DNA of 64,000 nucleotides. Origin: Paracyclopina nana (taxonomy: Eukaryota > Arthropoda > Copepoda > Cyclopoida > Cyclopettidae). Made by a program: the position numbers and the translations under genes. Of this stretch, positions 24,697-37,287 are shown in pieces (positions within the stretch are counted from its first letter, which is position 1; each line of letters opens with the position of its first letter). The notes beneath the pieces were generated by a model. That model worked only from the letters and a program-made list of their open reading frames with translations, was not told the origin of the DNA and ran no database searches. The stretch is taken from assembly GCA_019096065.1 (NCBI GenBank), contig JAGUCH010000006.1, positions 2,438,001-2,502,000 of the forward strand, read 5' to 3'.

Positions 24697-26524
24697 ATGG
24701 AGGTAAGACACATATTTCAAAAGCTAATTTCTAACAAATGTATATTCGTTTTATTATAGGGGAAGTTAGTAGCTTTGTTTTGGCTACTTGTGTGTTCCAA
24801 GGGGCAAGACATTCGTCATGTAGTGGACTTCCAGCCAAATTCGTATGCTTTTCAATCCATTGGCACGAATCAGCTACCACCAAGCCTTGCTGGAAGTTTT
24901 CAACCCGTTTTCCCTTCTTCAACACCTCGACCAGGTTAGTACATGAATATTATATTGATTGCAGCATTAAACCTAAATTGGATTGTTTTCTTTAGAGCCA
25001 AGTGGGACAATTTCCTCACTCAGGCTCAGGCCAACTACGAATGCTCCTTTTTTCGAGGAAATTCAACTGACCCCTTCAGCACTGACTATAGCCGAGGATG
25101 TCATAAGCAAAACCAACGAAATTGTGGAGAACAGCCGACAAAATTCGATTGTGCCCATTTTCTCACCCAATTCTGCTGTAGTTGATACAAGTGGCAATTC
25201 TGTCCCCATTTTCATACCAACTACAGAAAACCAGGACCCAGTATATGACTACAATTCTGGGGATGAGTACAATGAGTATGAAACGGATGATGAGTATGAA
25301 TACAATGAGTACAATGGTATTGACGACGGAGTGAGACCTTTGGAGGCTCCTGAAGTAAGCATGACTGAAGCTACCCCAATGGAGCCTGAGAGTGATTTGC
25401 AGACATTGCCAACTACGTTCAAATCCTCTCTTCTTCCCGCTCACCAACACGAAAATTATCATCGTCCTCCCTATCATCCACCAGCTTATCATTACCATCC
25501 GCCATCATATCTTCCTCCAGAGCCTGAAGTAATTGACATTCTCCCACCTGAAACCACCTTAGACGACCCTAATTTAGTATGCTACGAACGAAGCTGCGAT
25601 CAGAACATCACAGGTAACTTTGAACACTATTTCTTAAAGGTTCCCTAATTAGCTATTAGTGTATTCGTCCTTAAAGGAACGAGTTTAAGCTACGAACGCG
25701 CTTTGGAAATTATTCAAACTGAAGAGTACCTGACTGCAGCAGATGTAGACGATGTGCTCAAGAAAAAGAGGAAAAAGCGAGAAGCATGCAATCCTTTGTC
25801 CAACCAATGCAGCCGAACAAAAAGAATTTGGTCCTCAATCACCCAGGGACTTTTTCCTGGGTCCAAACGAAAGCCACGCCATAATGGCTATGGCTATGGG
25901 TACCCGCCATACATTCAAGTTCAAAAGGTTCCAGTTTTGCCACCATTGATCCCTCCTAATGTAGCTCAACCAGGAGAGCCTGGGGGTGGAGATTTCCCCC
26001 AAAACGGGGACCCTGAGGTGCTAGCTTTGGTTCCTCGAGGCCTCAGGCCAGTTTCTGTATTTCCACCCTATCTCTTTCCTCGTACTGTACCAGCAAAGTG
26101 TGTAATTTGGGCTGAGCCCGATCCTAAAAAGCAACTGAGGCAAAGGCCACAGCAATCACCGAAAGGGAGCAAAATAAGTCTACTCAATCGAGTGAGGGGA
26201 TTTTTCGGCTTCAGAAATGTGCCAAGGGCTTTGAGGAAAGCTACTCCTTATTACAAGCCTCGTTATTATAATAAGCATCATCCCAAGAAGGTGAGAGTGG
26301 AGGAAGTTCCTGCTTTTGAGCGGCGTTATGGATTCAGGTGCAAAGTAACCCTGGTAGACAGACAGCAATGCCAGCTTGGAATTTCTTGCGACCCTGATGG
26401 AAACAGGATTCCTTTTGCGCAAAGTAGGCAGACTGGCGAAGAATTTTTCTCAGATGGACCTCCAGAATGCAGAACCGAATTGTCTCCCTTGGGATGCTCT
26501 CCGCTTCCCAGACTTACCCCATAA
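24697..26524 (+). CDS. Novel 548-residue secreted protein with acidic-Tyr and basic halves
   Basis: Not recognised. Exons 24697-24702 (only ATG GAG), 24760-24934, 24996-25613 and 25677-26524 agree in phase. The ATG at 24697 sits in an optimal context (GCCATGG). An in-frame ATG 36 nt upstream (24661) would only add a hydrophilic leader in front of the signal peptide (GKLVALFWLLVCSKG). The middle is acidic and Tyr-rich (DEYNEYETDDEYEYNEYNG), then His/Pro/Tyr-rich. A CYERSCDQN motif follows, then a polybasic run (KKKRKKREAC) that looks like a proprotein convertase site. The C-terminal part is basic and Pro/Tyr-rich with Gly-Tyr repeats, ending in a cysteine-containing module (FRCKVTL, QCQLGISCDPDG, PPECRTEL, GCSPL). 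An extracellular matrix or cuticle-associated role is inference only. Confidence 0.75.
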
Positions 26525-27056
26525 CTATGCAAGGTTTTGTGAACCTTTAATAAGACTATATACCACTCATATTTGAATAAAAAATCGTACTTGTTATACT
26601 GATGATTGTGTGCAAAATCAATATTAAAAAAATATGATTTAGTTATCATCTCACCATTTTACAAAGTCTTAGTTTCAGCCAATTTTAAGGCTGGTGCTTG
26701 GGCTTGCTTTTGGGCCTGCTAGTGCATCAATTAAAATTGTTACCAGATCAGCTCAAGTAGTAAAAGTGGCTGCTTTTATTAATTCAGCTGGCTCTTTAGG
26801 GCTTTTATTGAGGTCAAATTCTAATTACGGCTCTCATCCAAAATGGCCTATAGGGTATCTGCGCTCACGCGAATATGACGTCAACGTCAAGCCATCTGAA
26901 TTTAACGCCATCTAGTGCACTGTGCCTCCGAGTCCCCATTACGAGTGCTATGTATACACTACAGTAAGTAAACTAGTTTGACGCTCTTTTTCTGTGCTTG
27001 CTGCCCATGTTGGCAGAGCTGAACTGCAGAAGAATCCACAACAAAACATTTAGAGG
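26525..27056. promoter_or_regulatory. Intergenic: upstream poly(A) signal and ACSF2 promoter region
   Basis: An AATAAA lies at about 26576, shortly after the secreted-protein stop. A perfect palindromic CRE (TGACGTCA) lies at 26876-26883 and a CGCCATCTAGTG motif at about 26904-26915, both 150-180 bp before the ACSF2 start codon. Confidence 0.45.
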
Positions 27057-29033
27057 ATGATGATTTCGAAGCTTTCCTCATGGAGTCACCTCATAAAAAG
27101 GTGTCAGAGCACCTACAAATGGAGTTACGTGAACGGAACTGCCCAAGAGCCACTACTAGGAATCACTTTGGGCCAACTTGTAAATGAATCTGCGGAGAAA
27201 TTTGGTGACACAGATGCACTGATATCCATGCATCAAGGCCCTTTACGAAAATCATTCGCGCAAGTAAAGGAAGACAGTGATACGCTTGCTGCTGGCTTTC
27301 TAGCTTTGGGTCTGGAGCCAGGTGATCGCGTTGGCATATGGGGACCCAATTCATACGAGTGGTACCAAACGCAAATGGCAGCTGCCAAGGCTGGACTTGT
27401 CCTTGTCAATGTGAATCCAGCATATAAAAGCCACGAGTTGAAATATTGCATTAATAAGGTTGGCATTAAGGCCCTCGTGTCAGCACGAGCTTTTAAGCAC
27501 ACTGACTATTACAAGCTGTTTTGTGAGCTGGCAACAAATCCGGAATCTTTCCCTCATGAAAGTATTCCTAGCCTGCAGCATTTGATATTAATGCCCAGTG
27601 AAAGCTATGAACCTCTTCCAAAGTAGGCTAATGTTATCATTTGATAATTTTGAGAAAACATTCTTAATAGTTTCTTTTTCCAGGGGAGCAATAAGTTTTG
27701 ATGATATTCTTCATGCAGGTCAACGTGAACATGCAGAAAGGATTGCTTCCTTGGAGAATTTCATTCAAATGGACGACCCAGTTAATATTCAATTCACATC
27801 TGTAAGCGTCACTTCTAACGAGCTTTCTTTGGTTAATTTAGTTAATAGGACTTTTATGCGGTAGGGAACAACAGGCAATCCAAAAGGTGCATGTCTTTCT
27901 CATCACAATATCATCAACAATGCCAGGTTTATTGGCCTCAGATTAGGCTACGACAAGCAGGTGAATAATATGCATGACTATATTTTCTTCCATATGATAT
28001 TACTTTAGTGTGTAGAAACACCGTGTCTGCTTGTGCGTTCCTCTTTATCACACGTTCGGATGCGTCATTGGCAACATTTGCTCCTTGATGTACGGAGCTG
28101 CCAATGTTTTACCTGGGCCTCATTTCAATGCCAATGACTGCTTGAATGCAATTGCCGCAGAGAAGTGCACCTCGGTTTATGGCACCCCAACAATGTTTAC
28201 CGATATGATTGCAGCTCAAAAGTCTGACAAACGAGATGTTTCGTCCTTGTCAACAGGAATCATGTCTGGAGCTCCCTGCCCTGAGAAGCTTTGCCAAGAT
28301 GCTGTGAACGTCTTGAACCTAGACAAGTTCACCACTTGCTACGGAATGACGGAAACCAGCCCAGTCACATTTCAAGGCTTCCCCAGTGACTCACTGGAGT
28401 TGAGGACAACTACTATAGGATATCCTTCAGCACACACAGAAGTTAAGGTCATTGACGAAGCTGGAAAGGTTGTCCCTGTGGGAACTCCTGGCGAGCTCTG
28501 CTCCAGAGGATACGCAGTGATGCTGGGATATTGGAATGACCAAGAAAAGACTGAAGAAATCATCTCAAAAGAAGGCTGGCTGCATTCAGGGCAATGAATC
28601 ATCTACATTATATTATGAGTAATTATGAGTCACCAATATTTGCAGTGACATTGGAGTCATCCATCCCAATGGGTATGGCCAAATTGTTGGTCGGAAGAAA
28701 GATTTGGTAATCAGAGGAGGAGAGAATTTGTACCCACGCGAAATCGAAGAAATGCTTCTGCACCATCCCCAAATTGCTGAAGCTTACGTTGTTGGCGTCC
28801 CTGATGAACGTTTTGGAGAAGAGCTCTGCGCATGGGTGAAATTACACCAGGACGCGCAAGCGATGACCGAAGACGAGCTAAAGTCATTTTGCAAATCGAA
28901 ATTGGCACACTTCAAGGTGCCTCGCTACGTGCACTTTGTAAAAGCGTTCCCAACAACTGTGACTGGAAAAGTGCAAAAGTACAAAATTCGAGAGGAAAGC
29001 ATCAAATTGCTCAATCTAAAAGCAGTCTGCTAA
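27057..29033 (+). CDS. ACSF2: Medium-chain acyl-CoA synthetase, ACSF2 family (mitochondrial)
   Basis: Exons 27057-27622, 27684-27801, 27865-27960, 28016-28590 and 28646-29033 join in phase to 580 residues, close to the usual ~615. It is an adenylate-forming enzyme that activates fatty acids to acyl-CoA via acyl-AMP. The phosphate-binding loop [10 protein letters not shown] is assembled across the exon 2/3 junction. Other ANL motifs are YGMTETSP, the hinge and ATP-binding stretch [20 protein letters not shown], and the C-terminal [11 protein letters not shown] with the catalytic Lys. The N-terminus (Arg/Lys/Ser-rich, few acids) fits a mitochondrial targeting peptide. The fourth intron (28591-28645) uses a GC donor, required to restore HSG-DIG. 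The stop codon overlaps the AATAAA signal. The ABCA start follows only 180 bp later on the same strand. Confidence 0.94.
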
Positions 29034-29213
29034 TAAAAGGCCTCAGATGTTTACCAACAGCCCTACTATATTAGTTTGCTTTATTATCACTACTCCATGC
29101 ATGATCAGATTTTTTGCTGTGTATTATATAGCTCTTATCTGGCCGAAATGATGACGAGGCCGCAATGTCATGACTTCATTGCAGTAGTAGTTGGGCTCTA
29201 GCTGCCATTGAAA

Positions 29214-32200
29214 ATGGCTGTTTTAGGCTTATCTTCTCATCTACGCAAATTCAAAGTTTTGGCCTGGAAAACGCTTATAGTGAAAGCCAGGCATTACGTT
29301 GAGACTGCTCTGGACATAATTGTGCCTTCATTGCTGTTCATTGTCTTGGCTGTGATCAGATACGAAGCTGGAAATGATTTTGCTCCCTCGACAAAGCCAC
29401 CACAAATATTTTACGAACGGGAAATTTATAATAACTTCTGCTACTACAACTACAAGAACAATCAATCGGTGTTCATGTACACACCTTTGACCAAAGCTGT
29501 CAACGAAACGGCGAAAATACTGCAAGGAGCCGTCGATTTTTACAACAATGAATTCTGCAAACAATACGGTGACGATCCTGAAACTTGTAAGACTAATCTC
29601 TTATTCTTTGAAATTCAATCTGATTTTGCCAGTGATTGAAATGTTTTGTGGCAGAAAATTGCAGGCAATTCTGTTCGTTTGCTGCATTCGCAAATTCAAA
29701 CGGCATTCGCTGAAAACAGCTTTCGAATTACTTCTATGGTCACTTATGTTCTGTTTGCTTGCTCTGCTAGACCAGCAATACAACCCTTTAACCCCTCATA
29801 ATTCTACGATATACAAAGGCAACTGAAATTTCAAAGCTCCTATAATTTTTCTTACCAAATTGATCACATACGACAGAAAAAGACGCACTTTTTGGCCGTA
29901 TTGGAGATTTTGAGGAAACAAATTTTATTTCATTCATGTTTACGCCGAGTAATAGCTCACTGATAGAAAGCCTCGTCAATAAAGTGTATGAATCATGGCC
30001 GATTTTACGCAACTTTGAACAGGGCCTAGGTTAATATTTTAGCTTTGAATCAAGAGACTAACTTACAGCTTCTTCATACTTGATTTCGTTAGATCTCAAA
30101 GGAGTGAAAAGTGAGGATGACATTCTTCGCGAATTTGGGCTGAGCAGTGACAACGACGACTACGATAGTCCAGATCCAATATTTTTCGGAGGAGTTGTAT
30201 TTGATGACGGCTTTGAACTTGGCCCTAATGGCGAGATACCGGATCTGAAGTACACTTTGAGGCTGCCACCAAACTACGTGGTGAAGGAGACAGACATACT
30301 TTTTCCTGAAATCCAATTTCCTGGTCCAGGTTACGGAAGTGAGCTTAAACTAGATTAGCAAATTTGCATCCTCAAATATTTCCCATAAATAACCCTTTTA
30401 TAGGTTACAAATACGATACGTTTGCAATGTTTCAAACTTTGATTGATTACGCCTACATTGAGCTTTTGAATCCGGAAATGGTGCTCCTGCCAAAATCCAG
30501 AGAGGATATTGAAAAATTGAAGTCGGTATAGTTTTGTGCATGATTTTTCTCATCTAAAAATCAAGGCATTATCTCTTTATTAGTTGCCATTGATTGAGGA
30601 AATGCCATATCCCGAATACTTGGACTCGAAAGTATCAGTCTTCATCGGCTTCCTTTTGCCCCTTTTCACTGTTCTTTCATTTGCATTTATCGTTCCACCA
30701 ATTTTAAAGAGAATTGTCGAAGACAAGCGCAGTGGCGCGAAAGAACTCATGAAAATGATGGGCTTGCCAAATTGGATGAGTTGGCTGTTTTACTTGGTTG
30801 ATGCCATGATGTCATTAATCATAAGCTTGATTGTGATGGTTGTAGCGATTTGTGCAGAGTGGAAATCCGGAGAGGGAAGAGTCATTGATTTCTCCGATCC
30901 TTTGGTACTTTACATCTTCCTATTTCTCTACTCCATGGCACTCGTCGCGTTCCTTTTCGCTATTTCAACGTTCTTCAATAATCGTACGTATGCTTAGATC
31001 CCTATAGCTATCACGAGGTATATTATGTTTTTCCCCATATAGCTAATTTGGCACTGACAACCGGAGTTATTTTACATGTCATTGGATTTTCTGTAACTTC
31101 CGGAGCAATTACAGATGAAGTCTATGCAAAAATGGGAGGTGCTTCCAAAATAGCCCTCTCACTGTATCCAAATGTTGGCCTCTGGTGGGGAATCAAAGTG
31201 ATGACATATCATGAGGGAAATGGCATCGGAGTTCAGTGGTCAAACCTATTCTCTCAGTCAGAGCCAGGAGATCCAATCTCGATGGGAGTGGTCTGGATCA
31301 TGCTTCTGGCCAACTTTTTCCTCTTTTCTTTTATCACCTGGTACTTGGACAAAATTAAGCCTGGCCCATACGGAGTTGCAGAAAAGTGGTATTTCCTGTT
31401 CCAATCGAGCTACTGGAGATCATCCGAGGAATATGAGGAGATTGGCGGCAGCACCACAACTCAGATGAAAAGTGTGACCAACAAGGACTTTTTTGAGCCT
31501 GAGCCTGAATCCGGAGAGGCCGGCATCATTGTAAACAATTTGAGGAAAGTATTCCGGAGCCTCACTGGAGCCACTGTCACTGCTGTGGACTCGGTTTCAT
31601 TCAAAGCATATAGAGGTCAAATCACTGCTCTCCTTGGTCACAATGGAGCTGGCAAAACTACAACCATGAATGTACTAACAGGAATGCTGTCGTCTAGTGG
31701 TGGATCAGCAGTCATCAATGGGCATAATATTCACGGTGGGATGGGCCATGTGAGAAAAAGCCTGGGCCTTTGCCCTCAGCACAATATGCTTTTCAGCGAC
31801 TTGACTGTGGAGGAGCACATGATTTTCTATGGGATGCTAAAAGGAGTCTCTATGGCTGAGGCAAGAAAGCAAACGAGCTTCTACATTGAGCAACTCGACT
31901 TTGCCCCCAAAAGGAAGGCCAAGGCTGACACTCTCTCAGGAGGCATGAAACGAAAGCTTCATTTGGGCATTGCATTAGTGGGTGATTCCAAAGTGGTCAT
32001 GCTGGATGAGCCAACATCCGGAATGGACCCAGAAGCAAGACGTCACATGTGGGACTTGTTACAGGGACTGAAGAAAGACAGGACTATCCTATTGACTACT
32101 CATTTCATGGAGGAGGCTGATGTGCTGGGTGATAGAGTGGTGATAATGGCCCATGGCACTGCACAATGCAATGGTTCACCTTTGTTCTTGAAGAGGCGGC

Positions 32201-35200
32201 TTGGTGATGGCTATGCACTGTCAATGACCAAAGGAGACTTGTGTGATCCTCAGCAAACCTCTCTGCTTGTCAAGGAAGTTATTCAGGGAGCAACACTAAA
32301 AGTGACGAAATCTGAGCTCATTTTCAATCTGCCCGTGAATGAGGTCAAGAACTTTCCGAGACTGTTTGAGAGGTTGGACAGTGCCAAAAAAGACCTGGAT
32401 ATCTTCAACATAGGCATCAAAGTCACCACAATGGAAGATGTGTTTCTAAAGTTTGTTGAATTCCCTGATCACTGCGAGCAATAATCATAATTTCTTATTT
32501 GATTTTGAAAGGGTTGGCGCCATGACTGAAGATGCGGATGAAGACACCACAGACGAGGAGCGAAAGAGGCCGGTCCTACGCACTCAAAGCACTACACTAG
32601 ACGCTGAAGATCAGGTGTATGCAGGAAAGAAGGGCAATCAAGGATTTCAGCTAGCTTTGAGTCAGTTTTATGGGCTGGTGGTGAAGAGATTGATTTACAC
32701 TAAAAGAAGATACTTCCTTTACTTTGCTCTGGTAGCTAGGATGTAAACTAAACCATACTGTATTTTAACAAACTATTTTTTATCAAGGCATTGGTTCCTG
32801 TCATCATGGCGATAGTTTGCCAGGTTGTCATTAACTACTTGGATTTCTCGCGAAAAGAATTTTCGTCACTCACCATACATAGAGATATGTATGAGGACTC
32901 GCTATTTTACTATCACAGAGATGGCAATGCGTCCACCAAAAGCTTTGCTGAAGGATTTGCCAACTTTTCTGGTGACAATGGAAAGCTGGTTGAGGACAAG
33001 GATTTTGTCCAATTTATTCTGGACACGGGAAAGAAGAATTTGCCGAATTACAGGAGGAACATGATATCTGCACTAGACTTTTACCAAGTACATGCTTCTC
33101 AAAATCCTTACATTCACATTTTTACATTGCTTGTAGGATGAGCTGCCATATCTGTCATGGCCTGACTATCAAGAAGCAATGAATACCACGCGAATTAAGG
33201 CTTATTACAATACCGTTCCATTACATGCGTTGCCACTCGCAGTGAATTTGGCTAGCAATGGGTTATTGAAGATGACAGATAAGAAGCAGACCATCACAGT
33301 TTCCAACCATCCTTTGCCAGATGACAGAAATGCCAAATTTGAGGAAATCTCTCAGAATGAATTTTTTAGCCCCGATACATTTTTGTACTCACTGGCCCTG
33401 ACTCTGGGCGTGAGCCTGTTTGTATCAGCGTTTTTGCTCTTCCCCCTCGTAGAACGCATTACTAATGCCAAGCAAGTTCAATTGATGACCGGAGTCAACC
33501 CACTCATATTTTGGGGGTCTAACCTGTTTTGGGATCTGACTGTGCTACTTTTGTCCACAGCACTGACGCTCATTCTTCTGGTTGCTTTGGATGAAAAGCA
33601 GTTTTTCACCTCAAATGGAGCTTTAGGTATAATTAAAAATGGATGAAGGAAAATGCAGCTATTCACTATAAATTGTATCATTATAGGGACCATACTGCTA
33701 CTATTCATACTTCATGGTGTGGGTGCAATTGCTCTCTCATATGTGCTAAGCTTTCTCGCCAAATCCCCAGCTACAGGCTTTACAATTTGCATCGTGATGA
33801 ACATTTTAGCTGGTAAAAGCTTAAATCGGTTAATTTCATGTCCAAGCCTTTTATGACAATTCTTTAACAAGGTTGCATTGTCCCAATTGCTGTTTGGTTA
33901 CTGAGGAAATTCGGTTCGGCTAAAGGTGCTGCCCCAGGCCTTATTCCTGCCTCAGATGCCCTACGACACATTTTTAGCTTTTTCCCCTCTTTCCCATTTG
34001 CCCACTCAATAATTGCCCTTATCAACGTGCAAACGCAGAACAACGTTTGCATCAACAATATTGACCGTACCACTCTGACAGAAGTGTGCACAGAAATCAA
34101 AAACAATCCTGAAATTATTTTTGATCCTAGCAATAGCTACTTAGTCTACTTGCCATGCTGTGGTGTGCCTTATGTGTCACCAGACTTGAACATTTGCGAC
34201 GCCATTTATGATCTTTGCCATAACATAACTTCCGTTTATACATGGGACAAATTGGACGGGATCAACATCAACCTGCTATGGCTGACAGGAACTTTTTTCT
34301 TCTACATGGCCATTTTGGTGCTCATCGAGATGGGCTTCACCAAAAGAATGCTCACCATCTTCAAGAGGCAATTTTTCCCACAAAAGAGGGTAAATTCTAA
34401 TTTCAACACATATAAATATTGCAATTTAATGAGTTTCGTCTAGGTCGCAGTTGACCCGGGCCAACTTGACGAAGATGTTGTGGCAGAAAAGCACAGGGTG
34501 AAAGAGCTTCTCAAAAATCCTCGCCAAAACTCAGACTGTCTGCTCGTGGATGATCTTTTTAAGCAATTTGGCATCGGCCGCAAATTGGTAGCTGTGAATG
34601 GACTCACCTTTGGTGTGAAAAACGGCGAATGCTTCGGCCTTTTGGGTGTCAACGGAGCCGGAAAAACGACCACGTTCAGAATGCTCACTGGTGACGAATT
34701 GATGACAGATGGAACTGCCAGCCTTATGGGCACCTCCATGAATTCCAACCGTAGAAAATATCTAGCTCAAATTGGCTATTGCCCGCAATTCGACTCGATC
34801 ATCGAGGTTATGACTGGGCGCGAGATGCTGACGCTGTTTGCTCGCCTGCGGGGAATGAAAGCTGAGAATATCACTGATGAGGTCAACAAATGGATTAACC
34901 AGGTGGGCATCGCTGAGTATGCTGACCGGCAGTGCGGCACGTACAGCGGAGGAAATAAGCGGAAATTGAATGTGGCTCAAGCTTTAATTGCCGATCCCCC
35001 AATTATCTTTTTGGACGAGCCCAGTTCTGGCGTGGATCCAGCCAGCAGGCGAAAATTGTGGAAGATCATTAGGTCAGTTCAAAAGAAGGGCCAATCGATC
35101 ATTTTGACGTCTCATAGCATGGAGGAATGTGATGAGCTTTGTGGAAGGCTTGGAATCATGGTGAATGGCCAGTTCCAGTGTTTTGGGCCCACGAGGTACC

Positions 35201-35529
35201 TGAAAAACAAGTATGGCCAAGGCTACACGATTTTGGCCAAACTCAACACAATTGGCATGGAGGCTGAGGAGGCCGCGAGGACAATGAATGCCTTCAAGGA
35301 GCATGTCATGTCTCAATTTGATAGCTGCTTCATCAAGGACGAGCACAAGGACTATGTTCATTTCCATGTGTCCAATCCCATGACCCCGTGGGCCTACTTG
35401 TTCTCCACCATGGAGAAGGCCAAGGAAAAGATGCCCGCGTTATCTGACTACTCAGTCAGCGAGACAACTTTGGAGCAGGTTTTTATTTCTTTTGCAAAGC
35501 ATCAAAGGAAACAACCTGGTGAAGAATAA
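29214..35529 (+). CDS. ABC transporter, subfamily A (ABCA3-like full transporter)
   Basis: Exons: 29214-29586, 29883-30029 (acceptor tentative), 30093-30338, 30404-30525, 30584-30983, 31043-32450, 32512-32731, 32788-33087, 33137-33626, 33687-33812, 33872-34389 and 34444-35529, giving about 1811 residues; ABCA3 is ~1704. There are two TMD-NBD halves, each with a first helix and a large extracellular loop. NBD1 has Walker A GHNGAGKTT (~627), signature LSGGM (~727) and Walker B VVMLDEP (~747). NBD2 has Walker A GVNGAGKTT (~1518), signature YSGGN (~1617) and IIFLDEP. The ABCA C-terminal landmarks YSVSETTLEQVFISFA and KAKEKM are present. This subfamily moves lipids across membranes. All junctions keep phase except exon 1/2: joining at the nearest acceptor (29877) would create a stop, so I use the next AG. 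Confidence 0.93.
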
Positions 35530-35590
35530 CAGCAGATGTATGCGAGTGATTTCAACGCGCGCAAAAAACGTGTACTAAACTTGTGGTGAT

Positions 35591-37287
35591 TTAGTAAACA
35601 AATCCTGTGGGATAGCCTGTAGTCTTGTAGAAGTACACATTGGGATTGGCAGATTTGGACCTGTCAGGATCATACAATGAAGTGTATATGTTCAGGTCTC
35701 CAGCCTGTCGTCGATAGGCAGCTTCTGCAAGAACAAAGCAGAAAACTTGCATTTTCATCCCGAAAAATATACTAGCGTAGCTAGCCATCATGATGCTGAC
35801 TTACCTGGAACGCGAGGGTAGTAATATTGCCAATAGTGGTGCAATTTTTCTGGGAAAAAGTGCGACGGAAAATACGGAGTGCGTGCAGTATATGACGGTG
35901 GCTGAGGTGAAGCTGTAGGTGGAACCACTCGCAAGGGTCGATGGAATCCTGCGATGGTGCAATTAATTAGGTGCAGTTTGGTGCACATTTTCATACACAT
36001 CTTATTAAGCTTTTATGCTATATGTTTGTGTCACACACCTGTGTACGAGTTGCCAGCCTTGAAGTACGGGCTCTCAGGCCTGGATTCCTTGCGAATGGAC
36101 CCTCCAAGTCTGGTCACTGAAGTTTTAGACGGCCTGAAGTGATAGAACGACGGAGAGTAGTTATTTGGCTCATTGCTTCGGTACGAAAATCTGTCTGCAG
36201 GGTCAGTCACGTGGTCCTCCAAGTAGATTCCCTCTTTGCCGATGGCACTGAGTTGCCTGCTCTTGGGCACGAACATGATGACAAAGGTGAAGAGGCAGAT
36301 GCCAATGAGACCAAATCCAAGACAAGCTGGAGCAAACGACTCATTGAGCACGATGGCAGACATCATCCAAGCTAGCCACGAGGGAACGCTCACAGCCATC
36401 AAAACTCCTATGTACTTCGATTCCCTAAGTAGAAGAAAAAAGGCAATTTTTAATAGTTGGGCGCGTACAATTGGGTTACCTGTAATTGTCACGAAAATGC
36501 CACGACTTGACGGCCAGGCTCGTCACAAAAAGGATCAGAAATACAACGTAGAGCAGAGATAAAAGGTGGTCTTTTGTTGTGTAATCACAAAGTGAAGTTC
36601 TGGAAGCTGTGGAAGTCGAGAGCCACTGGACACCAATCACAACTTGCACAATGAGACAGAAGAGGAACAAAAGGGCTTGGTAGGTGGCTGGTAGGTAGAC
36701 TCCAGTGTTGAGTGAGATCAGGAACACGAGCTTAACTAGGAGACTTGAATAAATAAGGCCATAGGCGAGGCCAGTTCCTAATCTGATGGCCGCACACGAG
36801 AACTCGTTGGGCTCCACCGAATACGCGAATCCTATGGAAGAGCCGAGCAAAAGGCCCAGAAGCAGCATCTGACCCAGGAAAAGGTGCCTATAAGTAAAAA
36901 ATTGCATTTGGGAAAGCACTTAGGTACTACTTGGATGTTTTACCTGCGCGATGGACTGTTTCCTGCGGCCTTGCATATCACAAAGACCTCAAAGGCCAAA
37001 ATCACTAGGACATTCATGGCGGACAAGCCCAACATGGGCATGACCCACATATCCCTCTTGAGTATGAATCCTAAGTCTTGCGAGTTGACATGTGTCGTCG
37101 TGCTTGACACACAATCATCCTCGTTGTTGTCGTCAAACACACACATTTGCCTCGGGTCCCTCGTGGAAAATACTGAATTTTGATCGTCCTCAAAGCCCAC
37201 TGAGGGGAGGCCTGGCAACGCGAAGAAGTCCGTGCTCATCTCGTCAATGAACGGATCCACAATTTCTCTCCGAGAAGACGACGACAT
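35591..37287 (-). CDS. Orphan class C (7tm_3) GPCR, boss/CG32447-like
   Basis: Exons 36944-37287, 36480-36887, 36039-36424, 35805-35948 and 35591-35724 join in phase to 471 residues from the ATG at 37287. An acceptor-like site at 37332 means an upstream exon could extend the N-terminus. No Venus-flytrap domain is seen: a short acidic ectodomain with a CVFDDNNEDDC loop precedes TM1 (WVMPMLGLSAMN). Seven hydrophobic segments follow, including HLFLGQMLLLGLLLG (TM2) and AAIRLGTGLAYGLIYSSLLV (TM3). The class C hallmark FVPKSRQL closes TM7. The cytoplasmic tail is Ser/Tyr/Pro-rich (YFYKTTGYPTGFVY at the end). A paralogue lies at 62.2 kb. Ligand and coupling are unknown; the family call rests on TM3, TM7 and the FxPK motif. 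It is convergent with the ABCA gene. Confidence 0.87.
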
